Assembly (NCBI GenBank): GCA_002786715.1
Contig: PCTW01000054.1
Location: 38,122 to 102,121 of the forward strand
Length of the DNA stretch: 64,000 nt
Direction: 5' to 3'
DNA from: Bdellovibrio sp. CG22_combo_CG10-13_8_21_14_all_39_27
Lineage (GTDB): Bacteria > Bdellovibrionota > Bacteriovoracia > Bacteriovoracales > Bacteriovoracaceae
In this document: positions 51,950 to 61,244 of the stretch, piece by piece
Layout: each line of letters opens with the position of its first letter
How positions within the stretch are numbered: the first letter of the stretch is position 1
The notes under the pieces: model-generated
The model's database searches: none
What the model was told of the DNA's origin: nothing
The model's input: the letters and a program-made list of their open reading frames with translations, nothing else
Program-made: the position numbers and the translations under genes

Positions 51950-52537
51950 ATGACTAAAAAATTTAGCGGTGATCCCGAAAAAGCAAAGGCTGCAGTTAAG
52001 GCGATTTTGGAATACTTAGGTGAAAATCCTGATAGAGAAGGACTTCGCGATACTCCTAAAAGAGTGATCAATTCTTTCGATCGCATTTTTGGTGGTTATC
52101 TTTTAAACGTCAAAGATATTTTAACAACTTTTGAAGAAGACAATGTTGTTCCTCACGATCAAATTGTCTTGCTTAAAGATATTGAACTCTACTCAACTTG
52201 TGAGCATCATATGCTGCCTTTTGTAGGACGCGCTCACGTTGCCTATATTCCAAGGGATAAAGTCGTTGGGATTAGTAAACTGGCCCGCATCGTTGAAATT
52301 TTTTCTCGCAGACTTCAAATTCAAGAGAGAATTGGGATTGAAGTGACCAACGCTTTAATGGAAGAGCTCAATCCTCACGGAGCCGCTTGCGTGATTGAGA
52401 GCAAGCACTTTTGCATGACATGTAGAGGGGTTGAAAAACAAAACTCTGTCATGGTGACTTCTTCTTTAAGAGGCGCATTTCTTAAAAATAAAGATTCACG
52501 TCAGGAACTCATGACACTTATTCATGCTCACCGCTAA
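51950..52537 (+). CDS. folE: GTP cyclohydrolase I
   Basis: 195 residues, full length. Converts GTP to dihydroneopterin triphosphate, first step of folate and pterin synthesis. Zinc and active-site residues: STCEHHMLPFVG near 83-94, VGISKLARIVEIFSRRLQIQ near 105-124, and CMTCRGVEKQNSVM near 154-167 with the last zinc Cys. REGLRDTPKRV near the N-terminus is also diagnostic. Overlaps the next gene by 14 nt. Confidence 0.97.
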   Translation: MTKKFSGDPEKAKAAVKAILEYLGENPDREGLRDTPKRVINSFDRIFGGYLLNVKDILTTFEEDNVVPHDQIVLLKDIELYSTCEHHMLPFVGRAHVAYIPRDKVVGISKLARIVEIFSRRLQIQERIGIEVTNALMEELNPHGAACVIESKHFCMTCRGVEKQNSVMVTSSLRGAFLKNKDSRQELMTLIHAHR

Positions 52538-52994
52538 ACTAATCCCCAGTCCAGCAGCTAGAGTCATTGCAAAACGATGCTCTTTTGCTGATCGCGCCCA
52601 TTGGCCTGAGGCCTTTTACGGTCTTGAAACTTGGATTGATCACCATCCGCGTTTAATGCGGGCACATAAATACATTGATCTTTATTTCTTCTCGCGCCCA
52701 AATGAAGAACCTCAAGACCAATTTTGGGTGGCCAGGGAGGTTACCGGGCATGTTGAAATTAATGAGCCGGATATGGCTATAACGGATTTAGAAAGTGGGG
52801 AAGTTTGGCAGTACCCTCTCGAGGCCGGTAAGTATTTTCAACTAGATTGGAGTCAATGGGACATTGCAGCTAAGGCCATTTCGCAAGAAGTACCTGGCGA
52901 TTATGCTCCGACTTGGCGCATAAGGATCGGCTGGGAAGAGCAACAACTAATAAGTATCAGTTTAGAATTTTTTAAAATGATTTCAATTTCATAA
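52524..52994 (+). CDS. Hypothetical protein downstream of folE
   Basis: 156 residues, no signal peptide, Trp-rich (six Trp) with many His/Arg/Pro. No recognised domain. The start lies inside folE (14-nt overlap), so it is translationally coupled to it; a link with folate or pterin metabolism is possible but not visible in the sequence. Codon usage looks like its neighbours. The frame spans folE's end to just before infC. Confidence 0.6.
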   Translation: MLTAKLIPSPAARVIAKRCSFADRAHWPEAFYGLETWIDHHPRLMRAHKYIDLYFFSRPNEEPQDQFWVAREVTGHVEINEPDMAITDLESGEVWQYPLEAGKYFQLDWSQWDIAAKAISQEVPGDYAPTWRIRIGWEEQQLISISLEFFKMISIS

Positions 52995-53067
52995 CGATTT
53001 CGCTATCATGGGCGTTATAGTTAGAAGACTGATTTCATCAGAGAAGAACTATCCATAGGAGGATTTT

Positions 53068-53685
53068 ATTAAAGACAATCAGTACGATCGCAAAGGCGGC
53101 CCAAGAGGCAGAAAGAATGATGGGCCAAGAATTAATGACGAGATTAGATTAAATGAATGTCGGTTACTTGGTGATGATGGCGAAGCCTACGGTGTCGTAT
53201 CGATGAGTGAGGCGAGAAGAATTGCAGCAGAGCAAGGACTTGATCTCGTTGAAGTCTCTCCTACAGCTAGTCCACCAGTCGTAAAAATTATTGATTACGG
53301 AAAATTTAAATATACTCAGCAAAAAAAGTTACAAGAAGCGAAGAAGAAGCAAATTCAAGTTCAATTGAAGGAGATTCAATTTCGTCCTAATATTGAAACC
53401 CACGATCTCGAAACAAAACTTAAGAAAATTTGTGAGTTTTTAGAAGATGGCGATAAGGTGAAGTTGCAAATGCAATTTCGCGGAAGAGAAATGGCGTATA
53501 GAGAAAATGCCATGCCGAAATTTGAAAATGTCGTTAATCGTGCAGTAGAGTACGGAGCTATCTTGGAATCTGAGCCAAAATTTATGGGAAATCGTCTTAT
53601 TGCAATGATTGCTCCAGATAAAGCCAGATTGGCGAAGCGCGTCAAGGATAGAGAAGCTGCTGAAAAGCAGGCAAAATCTAAGTAA
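53068..53685 (+). CDS. infC: Translation initiation factor IF-3 (ATT start)
   Basis: 205 residues starting at the ATT at 53068, with a perfect AGGAGG 5 nt upstream. The first ATG in frame (53203) would remove RINDEIRLNECRLLGDDGEAYGV, which is the conserved IF-3 N-terminal domain, so ATT must be the start; infC also uses a rare AUU/AUC codon in other bacteria, where IF-3 represses its own translation. N-domain residues 20-80 (VVSMSEARRIAAEQGLDLVEV), Lys-rich linker, and C-domain from about 100 (IQFRPNIETHDLETKL, FRGREMAYRE). First gene of infC-rpmI-rplT. Confidence 0.95.
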   Translation: MKDNQYDRKGGPRGRKNDGPRINDEIRLNECRLLGDDGEAYGVVSMSEARRIAAEQGLDLVEVSPTASPPVVKIIDYGKFKYTQQKKLQEAKKKQIQVQLKEIQFRPNIETHDLETKLKKICEFLEDGDKVKLQMQFRGREMAYRENAMPKFENVVNRAVEYGAILESEPKFMGNRLIAMIAPDKARLAKRVKDREAAEKQAKSK

Positions 53686-53721
53686 ATTTTAAGAGTTTTT
53701 GGCCATTTACAAGGCCTCTAG

Positions 53722-53750
53722 AGCAGGGTATAAAACCCTGCTTTATTTTT
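53722..53750 (+). terminator. Intrinsic terminator or attenuator between infC and rpmI
   Basis: A 7-bp stem AGCAGGG/CCCTGCT (53722-53728 with 53736-53742), 7-nt loop, then TTATTTTT. It lies 37 nt after the infC stop, inside an operon that is normally co-transcribed, so it may partially terminate or attenuate, for instance under ribosomal protein L20 control as in other bacteria (inference). Confidence 0.7.
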
Positions 53751-53781
53751 ATAGAACCAAAAGAGAATACGGGAGATTTCC

Positions 53782-53979
53782 ATGCCTAAGATGAAGACGA
53801 GAAGAGCAGTCGCGAAGCGCTTTAAGGCTACTGCCAGCGGAAAATTGAAGAGAAAACGCGCTAACATGCGCCACTTGTTGGTGAACAAGTCAAATTCTGC
53901 AAAAGATCGTAACGTTCAAGCAGACTTTGTTCATGCTTCAGATGTTAAGAGAATTAAAAGAGCATTACCTGGAATCTAA
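53782..53979 (+). CDS. rpmI: 50S ribosomal protein L35
   Basis: 65 residues, very basic. MPKMKTRRAVAKRFKATASGK and the AKRFK...GKLKRKRAN..H pattern are diagnostic of L35 (bL35). Second gene of the infC-rpmI-rplT operon, after a terminator-like hairpin; GGGAGA precedes the ATG. Confidence 0.98.
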   Translation: MPKMKTRRAVAKRFKATASGKLKRKRANMRHLLVNKSNSAKDRNVQADFVHASDVKRIKRALPGI

Positions 53980-54066
53980 TTCCAATTTTAATAACAATTC
54001 TGAGACCTGGGATAAAAGTGTTCAGCCGATAAAGCGAACCCCCTCGGATTCTCGAAAGGAGCAAAA

Positions 54067-54414
54067 ATGGCACGCGTAAGAAGAGGTTTTAAAGCTAGAA
54101 GAAGAAGAAACAAAGTATTGAAGCTTGCGAAAGGTTTCAGCTTTGATCGTCGTACAAAGTACTACCAGGCATCTGAAACAGTAAAAAGAGCATTGAACTA
54201 CAGATATATTTCTCGCCGTCTTTTGAAGCGTGATATGCGCGCTCTTTGGATTGCTCGTATTTCTGCAGCGGCCAAGATGATGGATTCAAGCTATTCGAAG
54301 TTTATTCATGCTCTTAAGACAAACAATGTTGAATTGAACAGAAAGATGCTTGCTGAAATCGCAGCTCGTGACTTCGAAGGTTTCAAAACAATCTTCAATT
54401 CAGTTCAAAAGTAA
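54067..54414 (+). CDS. rplT: 50S ribosomal protein L20
   Basis: 115 residues. MARVRRGFKARRRRNKVLKLAKG and the RDMRALWIARISAAAK region are diagnostic of bL20, an assembly-initiating 23S rRNA-binding protein that also represses this operon in other bacteria. GAAAGGAG lies 5-6 nt before the ATG. Last gene of the operon, followed at once by a strong terminator. Confidence 0.98.
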   Translation: MARVRRGFKARRRRNKVLKLAKGFSFDRRTKYYQASETVKRALNYRYISRRLLKRDMRALWIARISAAAKMMDSSYSKFIHALKTNNVELNRKMLAEIAARDFEGFKTIFNSVQK

Positions 54415-54438
54415 TTTCAAGTTATTTTTAATTTAGAG

Positions 54439-54466
54439 AAGCCCCTGGAAACAGGGGCTTTTTTTT
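54439..54466 (+). terminator. Rho-independent terminator after rplT
   Basis: Perfect 9-bp stem AAGCCCCTG/CAGGGGCTT around a GAAA tetraloop (54439-54460), followed by a run of T to 54466. Confidence 0.95.
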
Positions 54467-54482
54467 GTCTAAAGCTTGCCAC

Positions 54483-54511
54483 TTGTCTTTAATTTAAAAA
54501 TGGAGTAGATT
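54483..54511 (+). promoter_or_regulatory. Promoter of TolC-RND-TetR operon
   Basis: TTGTCT (54483-54488) and TAGATT (54506-54511) with an ideal 17-nt spacer, each 4/6 of consensus. Transcription would start near 54518, inside the palindromic operator that follows directly. Confidence 0.55.
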
Positions 54512-54513
54512 AA

Positions 54514-54546
54514 AACAATCGTTTGAATTAAAACGAACGTTTGAAT
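54514..54546 (+). promoter_or_regulatory. Palindromic operator, probably for the operon's TetR repressor
   Basis: Two overlapping imperfect palindromes: CGTTTGAATTAAAACG (54520-54535) and TTAAAACGAACGTTTGAA (54528-54545), also visible as a direct repeat of CGTTTGAAT 18 bp apart. Placement over the start of transcription and just before the first gene is where a TetR-type autorepressor binds; the TetR gene is the last in the operon. The assignment to that regulator is inferred. Confidence 0.65.
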
Positions 54547-54558
54547 AAGGGTAAGTCA

Positions 54559-55998
54559 ATGAATTTATTAACTATTTTGTCCCTTCTCTTAGTTACTTCT
54601 GGGGCTTATGCTCTCGAAATCGACGAAAAACTCCTGATTGAAAAGCTTAAAAGTGATTCCCCACAATGGAAGCAAATTGAGGCCCAGGAACTTGGAGCTT
54701 TAGAAGCCTTATCAACATTGGAAGAGAATTTTGAAACGACTCTTGAAGGTAATTACTACTATTTAAAAACTGACGAGAAACAGTTCTCTACCTTTTCACC
54801 CGTAACAACTCCCATTAAAAACAAATCAATAGGACTCACGCGACCAACCAGCTACGGTGTAAAATGGAAGCTGACCGGTTCGCAAGATCAATTCACAAAC
54901 AGCTTTGTCAATGAAGGGACAACGACAGCATTAACAGCAAGCGCTTCTATTGATCTTTATAAAGATCTTTTTGGTCGCATGACTCGCAATCAGGAAGAAC
55001 TACTTGAAAAAAATTACGGAATTGCGAAGCTAAAAAAAGAAGCAGACTTAAAAATGCTCGAGTCGGGAGCTCGCAAAATTTATTGGGCTTGGGTCGCAAC
55101 TCAACAGTCTCTCAAAATCACAGAGAGCTTACTTGAATCTTCTAAAAAACAAGTTATCGAAGCTCAGCGGAGATTTAAAAATAATATTGCCGATGAAGGT
55201 GAAGTTGCTCGCTACAGATCTCAGGTTGCTTCACGGCAAGCTGGAATTATTTCACTTCAATATCAAGAAGAAAGTCTAAAGAAATCTTTAAGAGACTTGA
55301 TTCCAACTTTTAATGATCCAAAGCTTAAACTGAAGTCTGTGAACGTTGATAAAGTTGTCCTCGAAGTTTTGCAATGTACTTCAACTATTTCAAAATTGAA
55401 TGGAGCCCCTCTTGAGTTTACTCCATACGATGATATCGCTAGACTTCAAAAAGAACAGCTCCTCAATAAGCAAAAAGTTAACAATGCTCACAGTGGTTTG
55501 GATGTGAAGTTAATAAGTGAGTACAAGTACACAGGAAAGGCCCAGGGGGCTGACAAATCTTGGGATGAGTTCAGTAATGATAAACGCAAAGGTTATAGCA
55601 TCGGAGTAGGGATCAGCATCCCCCTAGAAGGTAAAAGATCAACTACAGAAGACGTAAAAAAAGCCGTAGATGAAAAACTTTACTTGGCCCAAGCTGATCT
55701 GAGTGCTTCTAAAGTAAGCTCAGTTCATCTTCAAGTTCTTCGCTCCATTCAATTGTTAAGTGAAGTGATGAAGAATCAAAAAGAGAATACCAAGCAATTA
55801 GAAATTTCGCTGCGAACTTCAAAGAAAAAATTTAATCAAGCTCGCCTCACTGTTCAACAGTTGGTTCAAGAACAAGATCAGTACCTACAAAGTAATTTGG
55901 ATGAAATTCAAACTCAATTGAATGTAATCAATACATTATTAGATTACTTTAGCGTCTTTACCCAAACCCCATGCGGAATTAATAGGATCTCTTTATGA
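54559..55998 (+). CDS. TolC-family outer-membrane efflux protein
   Basis: 479 residues from the ATG at 54559, with AAGG about 8 nt upstream; the TTG at 54541 lies within the operator. Signal peptide (NLLTILSLLLVTSGAYA). The mature part has long amphipathic helices and two OEP-like halves (GAYRS-type segments such as VIEAQRRFKNNIADEGEVARYRS and KKKFNQARLTVQQLVQEQDQY). It would form the outer-membrane exit duct for the RND pump. The stop overlaps the pump ATG by 4 nt. Confidence 0.85.
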   Translation: MNLLTILSLLLVTSGAYALEIDEKLLIEKLKSDSPQWKQIEAQELGALEALSTLEENFETTLEGNYYYLKTDEKQFSTFSPVTTPIKNKSIGLTRPTSYGVKWKLTGSQDQFTNSFVNEGTTTALTASASIDLYKDLFGRMTRNQEELLEKNYGIAKLKKEADLKMLESGARKIYWAWVATQQSLKITESLLESSKKQVIEAQRRFKNNIADEGEVARYRSQVASRQAGIISLQYQEESLKKSLRDLIPTFNDPKLKLKSVNVDKVVLEVLQCTSTISKLNGAPLEFTPYDDIARLQKEQLLNKQKVNNAHSGLDVKLISEYKYTGKAQGADKSWDEFSNDKRKGYSIGVGISIPLEGKRSTTEDVKKAVDEKLYLAQADLSASKVSSVHLQVLRSIQLLSEVMKNQKENTKQLEISLRTSKKKFNQARLTVQQLVQEQDQYLQSNLDEIQTQLNVINTLLDYFSVFTQTPCGINRISL

Positions 55999-58900
55999 AT
56001 AGTATCGCCAAGTTTTTCATTACCAATGAAAAGTTAACAATTGTTTTATCTATCGGGCTATTTGTTTTTGGTTTGATGGGTCTATCAAAAATGAATTCGG
56101 AGAGTTTTCCTTCAGTTAACTTCGCAATGGCGACAGTAACGACTCGTTATGAAGGGGCTTCTGCTGAAGATATTGAAACTAAAATTACCAAGAAAATTGA
56201 AGACGAAATTAGAACCGTATCTGGATTAAAAGATGTACGTTCGGTAAGCCAGCCTGGTTTCTCGTCAATTAATATTCGTGCCGATCTCGACAATATTGAT
56301 GTTGAGAAGGTTATGAGTGATCTCCAAAAAGCAGTCGACCGAGTTACAGGACTTCCTCCAGATCTCGAAGAAGCTCCCAAATTCTTAGAGATAAAATCGG
56401 AGGAATTTCCTGTAATTGAAATCGCTATAACCGGAAGTAATGTAGATCGTTTTCGTGACTCAGTTGCCGATCACTTAAGCGATGAAATCGAAGACAATGA
56501 AATGGTTAAAGACGTAAGAATGTCTGGTTTTGCTAATCGCCGTTTTATGATTAATCTTGATTATCAAGAAATGATTGAGCAGCATATTGGAGTTGATGAG
56601 GTTTTAGCGAAAGTTGCCACTCGAAATGTTAATATTCCTGGTGGAACATTAAAAGATATTAAAACTCAAAGTTTAGTTCGAGTCGAAGGCAAAATTAAAA
56701 ACAAAGAAGAATTAGAAAATATTTTAGTGCGCTCTAACTTCACTGGGCAAAGTATTTATTTAAAAGACATTGCCCATGTTCAAGATGATGAAGAAGAAAT
56801 TACCGCAAAGGCCCGCTACAATGGAGAGGAAGCAACTTTACTTATTGTATCCAAAAAAGGGGGCACTGATACTATTCGCTTAGTGAACGAAGTCCAAAAA
56901 AAGTTGGATCAATTCAAACAGCTCTATGGCGAAAAGCTAAGCTTTAATATTTATCACAATGAATCGACGAAAGTTAAAGATCGTCTAGATGTACTTGCGA
57001 GTAATGCAGTCTCCGGTCTTATTCTCGTTATCGTTTTCCTCTTTATCTTTTTGCCCGGACGAATTGGTATGATGACTTCGCTTTCACTTCCTTTATCTGT
57101 GATGGCGACCTTAGGGTTTATGCCGATGTGGGGAATGAACCTAAATGCCATTACCATTCTTGCCTTAGTTATTGCTCTAGGTATGTTGGTAGATAACTCT
57201 GTTGTTATTGCCGAAAACTACACTCGCTTGCGATCAGAAGGGCAGGAGCCTATTGAAGCGGCGACTAATTCCGTGAGCCAATTATGGCTTCCAATCACTG
57301 CCACTGCTTTTACTACAATTGCGGCTTTCATGCCGATGCTTGTAACCAAAGGAATCATGGGGCAATTCATTAAGTTTATTCCGATTGTTGTGAGCTTTGC
57401 CCTGTTAGCTTCGTTGCTTGAAAGTTTTCTTTTTTTACCAATGCGACTCGTTCACATCGGTGGAAAGGTCAGAAATCTTGAAGAAGTTGGTGCGGATTGG
57501 TTTGGAAAAATACAAACCAAATTTGAAGGTTTGATGGAGTGGACCATTAGGAGACGATATTTAGTCGCAGGTCTCTTTACGATTTCGACAATATTTTCTT
57601 TTGTCATGACATTTAAGGTGAATAAATTCATGTTGTTTCCACCTGAGCAAACAGAAATGTATATCGCGCGCGTTGAAACCCCTGTTGGTACTCGACTTGA
57701 AGAAACTTCAAAGCTCATTCAGGATTTATCTGTAAAAATCAAAGATGTTTTACAAGATGATGCCCTTCATATTGTGGGACGTGCAGGAACCAGTCAGGTT
57801 CAAGCGACTGATCCAAAATCAAAGTCAGGCAATAATGTAGGGATGATTACCATTTATGTTTCTGACAATGCTAAATTTAATAAAACAGATGCCGAAGTTT
57901 TAAAGCAATTAAGAACCATCGAAATGAAAGAGTTCTCTGAACTTAACTTTGAGGCGATGATTAACGGTCCACCGGTCGGAAATGATATTGAAGGAACTTT
58001 TCGTTCAAATTCAAGTTCCGAGTTGAATGGGTTGATCGGAAAAATTGTTACTGACTTATCGAAGGAACCAGGTGTTCTCAACTTGAAAGTTGATGATGTT
58101 ACTGGCGATGATGAAATTTTTGTCGATATCAATACGGTCAAAGCTGATCAACTTGGTCTTTCTCTGAGGAGCATCGGTGATACTATTCGAGCTACGATCG
58201 CAGGAAAGATTATTTCAAATGTGACTCTTGATAATAAAGAAGTGGACCTTATGGTTCGCTTTGAAGAAAAAGATCGTGCCAACCTAACAGACCTTGCAAA
58301 ACTCGAGATTATGGATGGCAGAGGAAATCTTGTACCACTGGGGCAAGTGGCAAGTTTTAGAAGAGAGCCGGGGACTCCTCATATTAAAAGATATGAATTC
58401 AAGAGGGCCAAGACCTTAACTGGAAACGTTGATACTACTAAATCAACCCCAGATAAGGCCAATAAGAAACTCGATGAGCTGTATAGAAAATATTCAATGG
58501 AATATCCAAGTGTTTCGTTAGTATTCGGTGGAGTTGCTGAAAGTACAAAAGAGTCAATGCAATCCTTGTTTGAAGCTTTGATTTTGTCTTTGATTGGTAT
58601 TTTTGCTCTTTTAGTTTTCCTGTTCAGAAGTTATTTACGTCCGTTTATTATTATGACCACCATTCCTTTAGGATTAATTGGTTTCTCTATTGCATTTTTT
58701 CTCCATCAGAGACCGGTGAGTTTCATGGCCCTTATCGGAATTATTGGTCTTGGGGGGATTATCGTAAACTCAGGGATTGTTCTGATCAGCTTTATCGATG
58801 ATATGAAGAAAGAAGGTAAAATGGATCTTCATACAATTTTGGTAAAAGCCTCAGGAATGAGACTCAGAGCTGTGATTGTAACTTCTCTTACGACAATTTC

Positions 58901-59123
58901 AGGTCTTTTGCCCACTGCTTATGGAATTGGGGGGAATGATGCTCTATTGATTCCGATGACGATGGCGATGGCCTGGGGATTAACATCTGGAACCATTCTG
59001 ACCTTAGTTTGGGTTCCTCCTGCTTACGCGATATTGGAAGATTGGACTGCCTTTCTTGCCAATTTTAGTTTAAAGCGCAAAAATAAAAAGAATGAATTGA
59101 GTTCAGCGCTAGGGGCAAAATGA
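55995..59123 (+). CDS. RND efflux pump (AcrB/HAE1 family)
   Basis: 1042 residues, typical AcrB/MdtC size. Twelve membrane helices in two sets (first helix at 15-32, blocks about 335-545 and 860-1025) and two large periplasmic loops. GMLVDNSVVIAENYTRLR near 400-417 carries the proton-relay Asp (single, as in many HAE relatives). GIIGLGGIIVNSGIVLISFID is the matching segment in the second half. Substrate may be drugs, solvents or lipids. Overlaps TolC and TetR genes by 4 nt each. No membrane-fusion protein gene is present in the operon, which is unusual for this type of pump. Confidence 0.93.
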   Translation: MNSIAKFFITNEKLTIVLSIGLFVFGLMGLSKMNSESFPSVNFAMATVTTRYEGASAEDIETKITKKIEDEIRTVSGLKDVRSVSQPGFSSINIRADLDNIDVEKVMSDLQKAVDRVTGLPPDLEEAPKFLEIKSEEFPVIEIAITGSNVDRFRDSVADHLSDEIEDNEMVKDVRMSGFANRRFMINLDYQEMIEQHIGVDEVLAKVATRNVNIPGGTLKDIKTQSLVRVEGKIKNKEELENILVRSNFTGQSIYLKDIAHVQDDEEEITAKARYNGEEATLLIVSKKGGTDTIRLVNEVQKKLDQFKQLYGEKLSFNIYHNESTKVKDRLDVLASNAVSGLILVIVFLFIFLPGRIGMMTSLSLPLSVMATLGFMPMWGMNLNAITILALVIALGMLVDNSVVIAENYTRLRSEGQEPIEAATNSVSQLWLPITATAFTTIAAFMPMLVTKGIMGQFIKFIPIVVSFALLASLLESFLFLPMRLVHIGGKVRNLEEVGADWFGKIQTKFEGLMEWTIRRRYLVAGLFTISTIFSFVMTFKVNKFMLFPPEQTEMYIARVETPVGTRLEETSKLIQDLSVKIKDVLQDDALHIVGRAGTSQVQATDPKSKSGNNVGMITIYVSDNAKFNKTDAEVLKQLRTIEMKEFSELNFEAMINGPPVGNDIEGTFRSNSSSELNGLIGKIVTDLSKEPGVLNLKVDDVTGDDEIFVDINTVKADQLGLSLRSIGDTIRATIAGKIISNVTLDNKEVDLMVRFEEKDRANLTDLAKLEIMDGRGNLVPLGQVASFRREPGTPHIKRYEFKRAKTLTGNVDTTKSTPDKANKKLDELYRKYSMEYPSVSLVFGGVAESTKESMQSLFEALILSLIGIFALLVFLFRSYLRPFIIMTTIPLGLIGFSIAFFLHQRPVSFMALIGIIGLGGIIVNSGIVLISFIDDMKKEGKMDLHTILVKASGMRLRAVIVTSLTTISGLLPTAYGIGGNDALLIPMTMAMAWGLTSGTILTLVWVPPAYAILEDWTAFLANFSLKRKNKKNELSSALGAK

Positions 59124-59743
59124 ACGATTCAACGCAAGAAAAAATATTAGAAGTTGCTTCTAGACTCTTTGCAGAGCAAGGTCTTGAGGGAACTTCTATT
59201 CGAGAAATTGCTAGAGAAGCTCAAGTCAATCTTGCGGCCATTAATTATCATTTCAAGAGCAAAGAGAATCTTTATATGAAAGTTTTTGCTCGAAACTATA
59301 AGTGGATGGAGGATGGTGTTTCTAGAATCGCGCAGGATAAAACACTAGATACCCGCGAATTTTGCTGGCAGCTTTATGAATTCTTTGTTGGAAACTCTGA
59401 TGCCATGATGAACAGTTTCAAAATCCTGCTAAACAAAAATGTAGATTTCTCTGAGACTCAAAAATTCTGTAGCGGGGATGGTGAATCTTTTGGCCCTCCT
59501 GGAGCAATTCATATTCTCGAAGTCATCAGAAGAGATGTTGGAGAAAAAGTTTCTTTTGAACAATGCCATTGGGCCATGAGAATGGTTTTTGCGGTCCTCG
59601 TTCATTTTGGAGTGATGATGGGAACAAGTTTTATGAAGGCGAATTGTAATAAGATGCCATTCATGTCGCCCGAGCAAAAGAAAATGGATATTTATCAGCT
59701 TGTCGAGTCCATCATCGATAATCTTAAAAAGAATTCTAAATAG
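59120..59743 (+). CDS. TetR-family transcriptional repressor
   Basis: 207 residues. N-terminal HTH at about 8-52: KILEVASRLFAEQGLEGTSI, REIAREAQVNLAAINYHFKSK, ENLYMKVF, very typical of AcrR/TetR. The C-terminal ligand-binding helices are specific to this protein (CefD/YbiH-like C-terminal region is possible). Coupled to the pump gene by a 4-nt overlap, so it is a co-transcribed local regulator, most likely acting at the palindrome before the TolC gene. The 3' end overlaps the convergent DASS transporter by 8 bp. Confidence 0.92.
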   Translation: MNDSTQEKILEVASRLFAEQGLEGTSIREIAREAQVNLAAINYHFKSKENLYMKVFARNYKWMEDGVSRIAQDKTLDTREFCWQLYEFFVGNSDAMMNSFKILLNKNVDFSETQKFCSGDGESFGPPGAIHILEVIRRDVGEKVSFEQCHWAMRMVFAVLVHFGVMMGTSFMKANCNKMPFMSPEQKKMDIYQLVESIIDNLKKNSK

Positions 59744-61145
59744 CTCCAAGTAAGGGATATATTCCTAGCAAAAAGAGTGCAACTAATACCCCTCCTAAAA
59801 TATCAAACATAGATCCAGTTTTTATCATTTCTCTTAGAGGTATTTTCCCTGTGCCAAAAATAATGGCATTAGGGGGGGTTGACACTGGTAGCATGAATCC
59901 AAAACTTGCACCAAAGGCGGTAGCAACTGTTAAAGCGATAATGGCATTAGTAGAGCCAAACTGAGCAATGATGATAGGAACGAGCAGAGTCGTGGCAGCA
60001 GTGTTTGAAGAAAATTCGGAAACGATGATGCCCAAAAAAATACAAATAATACCAATGCTTAAATGTGAAAGATTCGGTGAAAAGAGAGCAGTGCCTATTT
60101 GTGAAGCTAATCCACTTGAATCGAGAATTTTCCCCAAGCATAAGCCTCCACCAAAGATGAGAATAGTTCCCCAGTCGATGGCCTTAGAATCTTCCCAATC
60201 GAGAATCGTTTTTTCTTCATGAGGAAGAATAAACAACATGGCTGCTCCTAACAGTGCAACTGCACCCATGGGGAGGCGAGAAGATATCTGGTTTTTAATT
60301 GAAAGTAATTGAAGTAGGTCAGGTAAAATCCAAAGTAAAACGGTACCCAAAAAAGTCAAGACAATAAAAATTTCAGTTCGAGACATCCTTCCTAAATCAT
60401 GAAGTTGCTTTGAATAGCTCTGATAGATTCCCTTTGTCTGAGTTGCTTTGATGGGAAATTTCCATTTCAGTAAAGCGATAAGAACTATCAGCATCACAAA
60501 GGATAATGGTACCCCCCATGTCATCCATTGAAAAAAAGAAATACTAAATCCTTTTTGATTGAGAAATTCCATCGCTAAAAGATTAGGCGGACTTCCTACA
60601 GGAGTGGCCATGCCTCCAATGCTAGCGGCAAAGGCACTTGCAAAAAGTAATCTCTTTTCCAAGTTCTTTTTATCAAGCTCAGACCAAGTAGGAGACAAAC
60701 TTCTTGATATACCAAGGCATAAGGGAATCATCATGGCGGTAGTCGCTGTATTGGATATCCACATCGAAAGAACCCAAGAAAGCAACGCTAAAACCAAAAT
60801 GGTATATTCAGGACTTCTCGAAATATAAGGTTTGCTCAGTAACCAATAAGCAATTCTTTTATCAAGATGATGTTTTTCGAGGGCCTGTGCCAACAGAAAG
60901 GAGCCTAAAAAGAGGAATAGGATCTGATTCCCAAACTGAGCAAAAGCAGTAGAAGGTGTTAAGAGTTGAAGCCAAGAAGCTCCAACAGGAATCAGTAAGG
61001 CCGTTATTGGCAATGGAATGAGTTCCAACATCCAAAGCATTATGGCACTCACAAAAAGTCCATGGGCAGAGAGTTCAAAAGGGGCCATGATTAGTGGCAG
61101 TACTAAAAAGAAGATGATTGAGAGGATTTTAATTTTATTCACCAT
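59736..61145 (-). CDS. DASS/SLC13-family anion (dicarboxylate) symporter
   Basis: 469 residues with eleven to twelve membrane helices. The SLC13 signature is present at FMLPVSTPPNAIIFGTG near 425-441, and the two SNT motifs SNTATTAMMIP near 131-141 and SSNTAATTLLVP near 385-396 bind sodium and carboxylate. It would import dicarboxylates or related anions with sodium. Single gene, convergent with tetR and divergent from the Fic-ART lipoprotein. Confidence 0.92.
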   Translation of the reverse strand: MVNKIKILSIIFFLVLPLIMAPFELSAHGLFVSAIMLWMLELIPLPITALLIPVGASWLQLLTPSTAFAQFGNQILFLFLGSFLLAQALEKHHLDKRIAYWLLSKPYISRSPEYTILVLALLSWVLSMWISNTATTAMMIPLCLGISRSLSPTWSELDKKNLEKRLLFASAFAASIGGMATPVGSPPNLLAMEFLNQKGFSISFFQWMTWGVPLSFVMLIVLIALLKWKFPIKATQTKGIYQSYSKQLHDLGRMSRTEIFIVLTFLGTVLLWILPDLLQLLSIKNQISSRLPMGAVALLGAAMLFILPHEEKTILDWEDSKAIDWGTILIFGGGLCLGKILDSSGLASQIGTALFSPNLSHLSIGIICIFLGIIVSEFSSNTAATTLLVPIIIAQFGSTNAIIALTVATAFGASFGFMLPVSTPPNAIIFGTGKIPLREMIKTGSMFDILGGVLVALFLLGIYPLLGAI

Positions 61146-61244
61146 ATTACAGTAACATAAAAGTTAACAATCGAAATCAGATTAAATTGATCAAATTTTA
61201 AAAAGAATTTTTAATAATTCAGATATTTATCCGAAAAGCATTCC

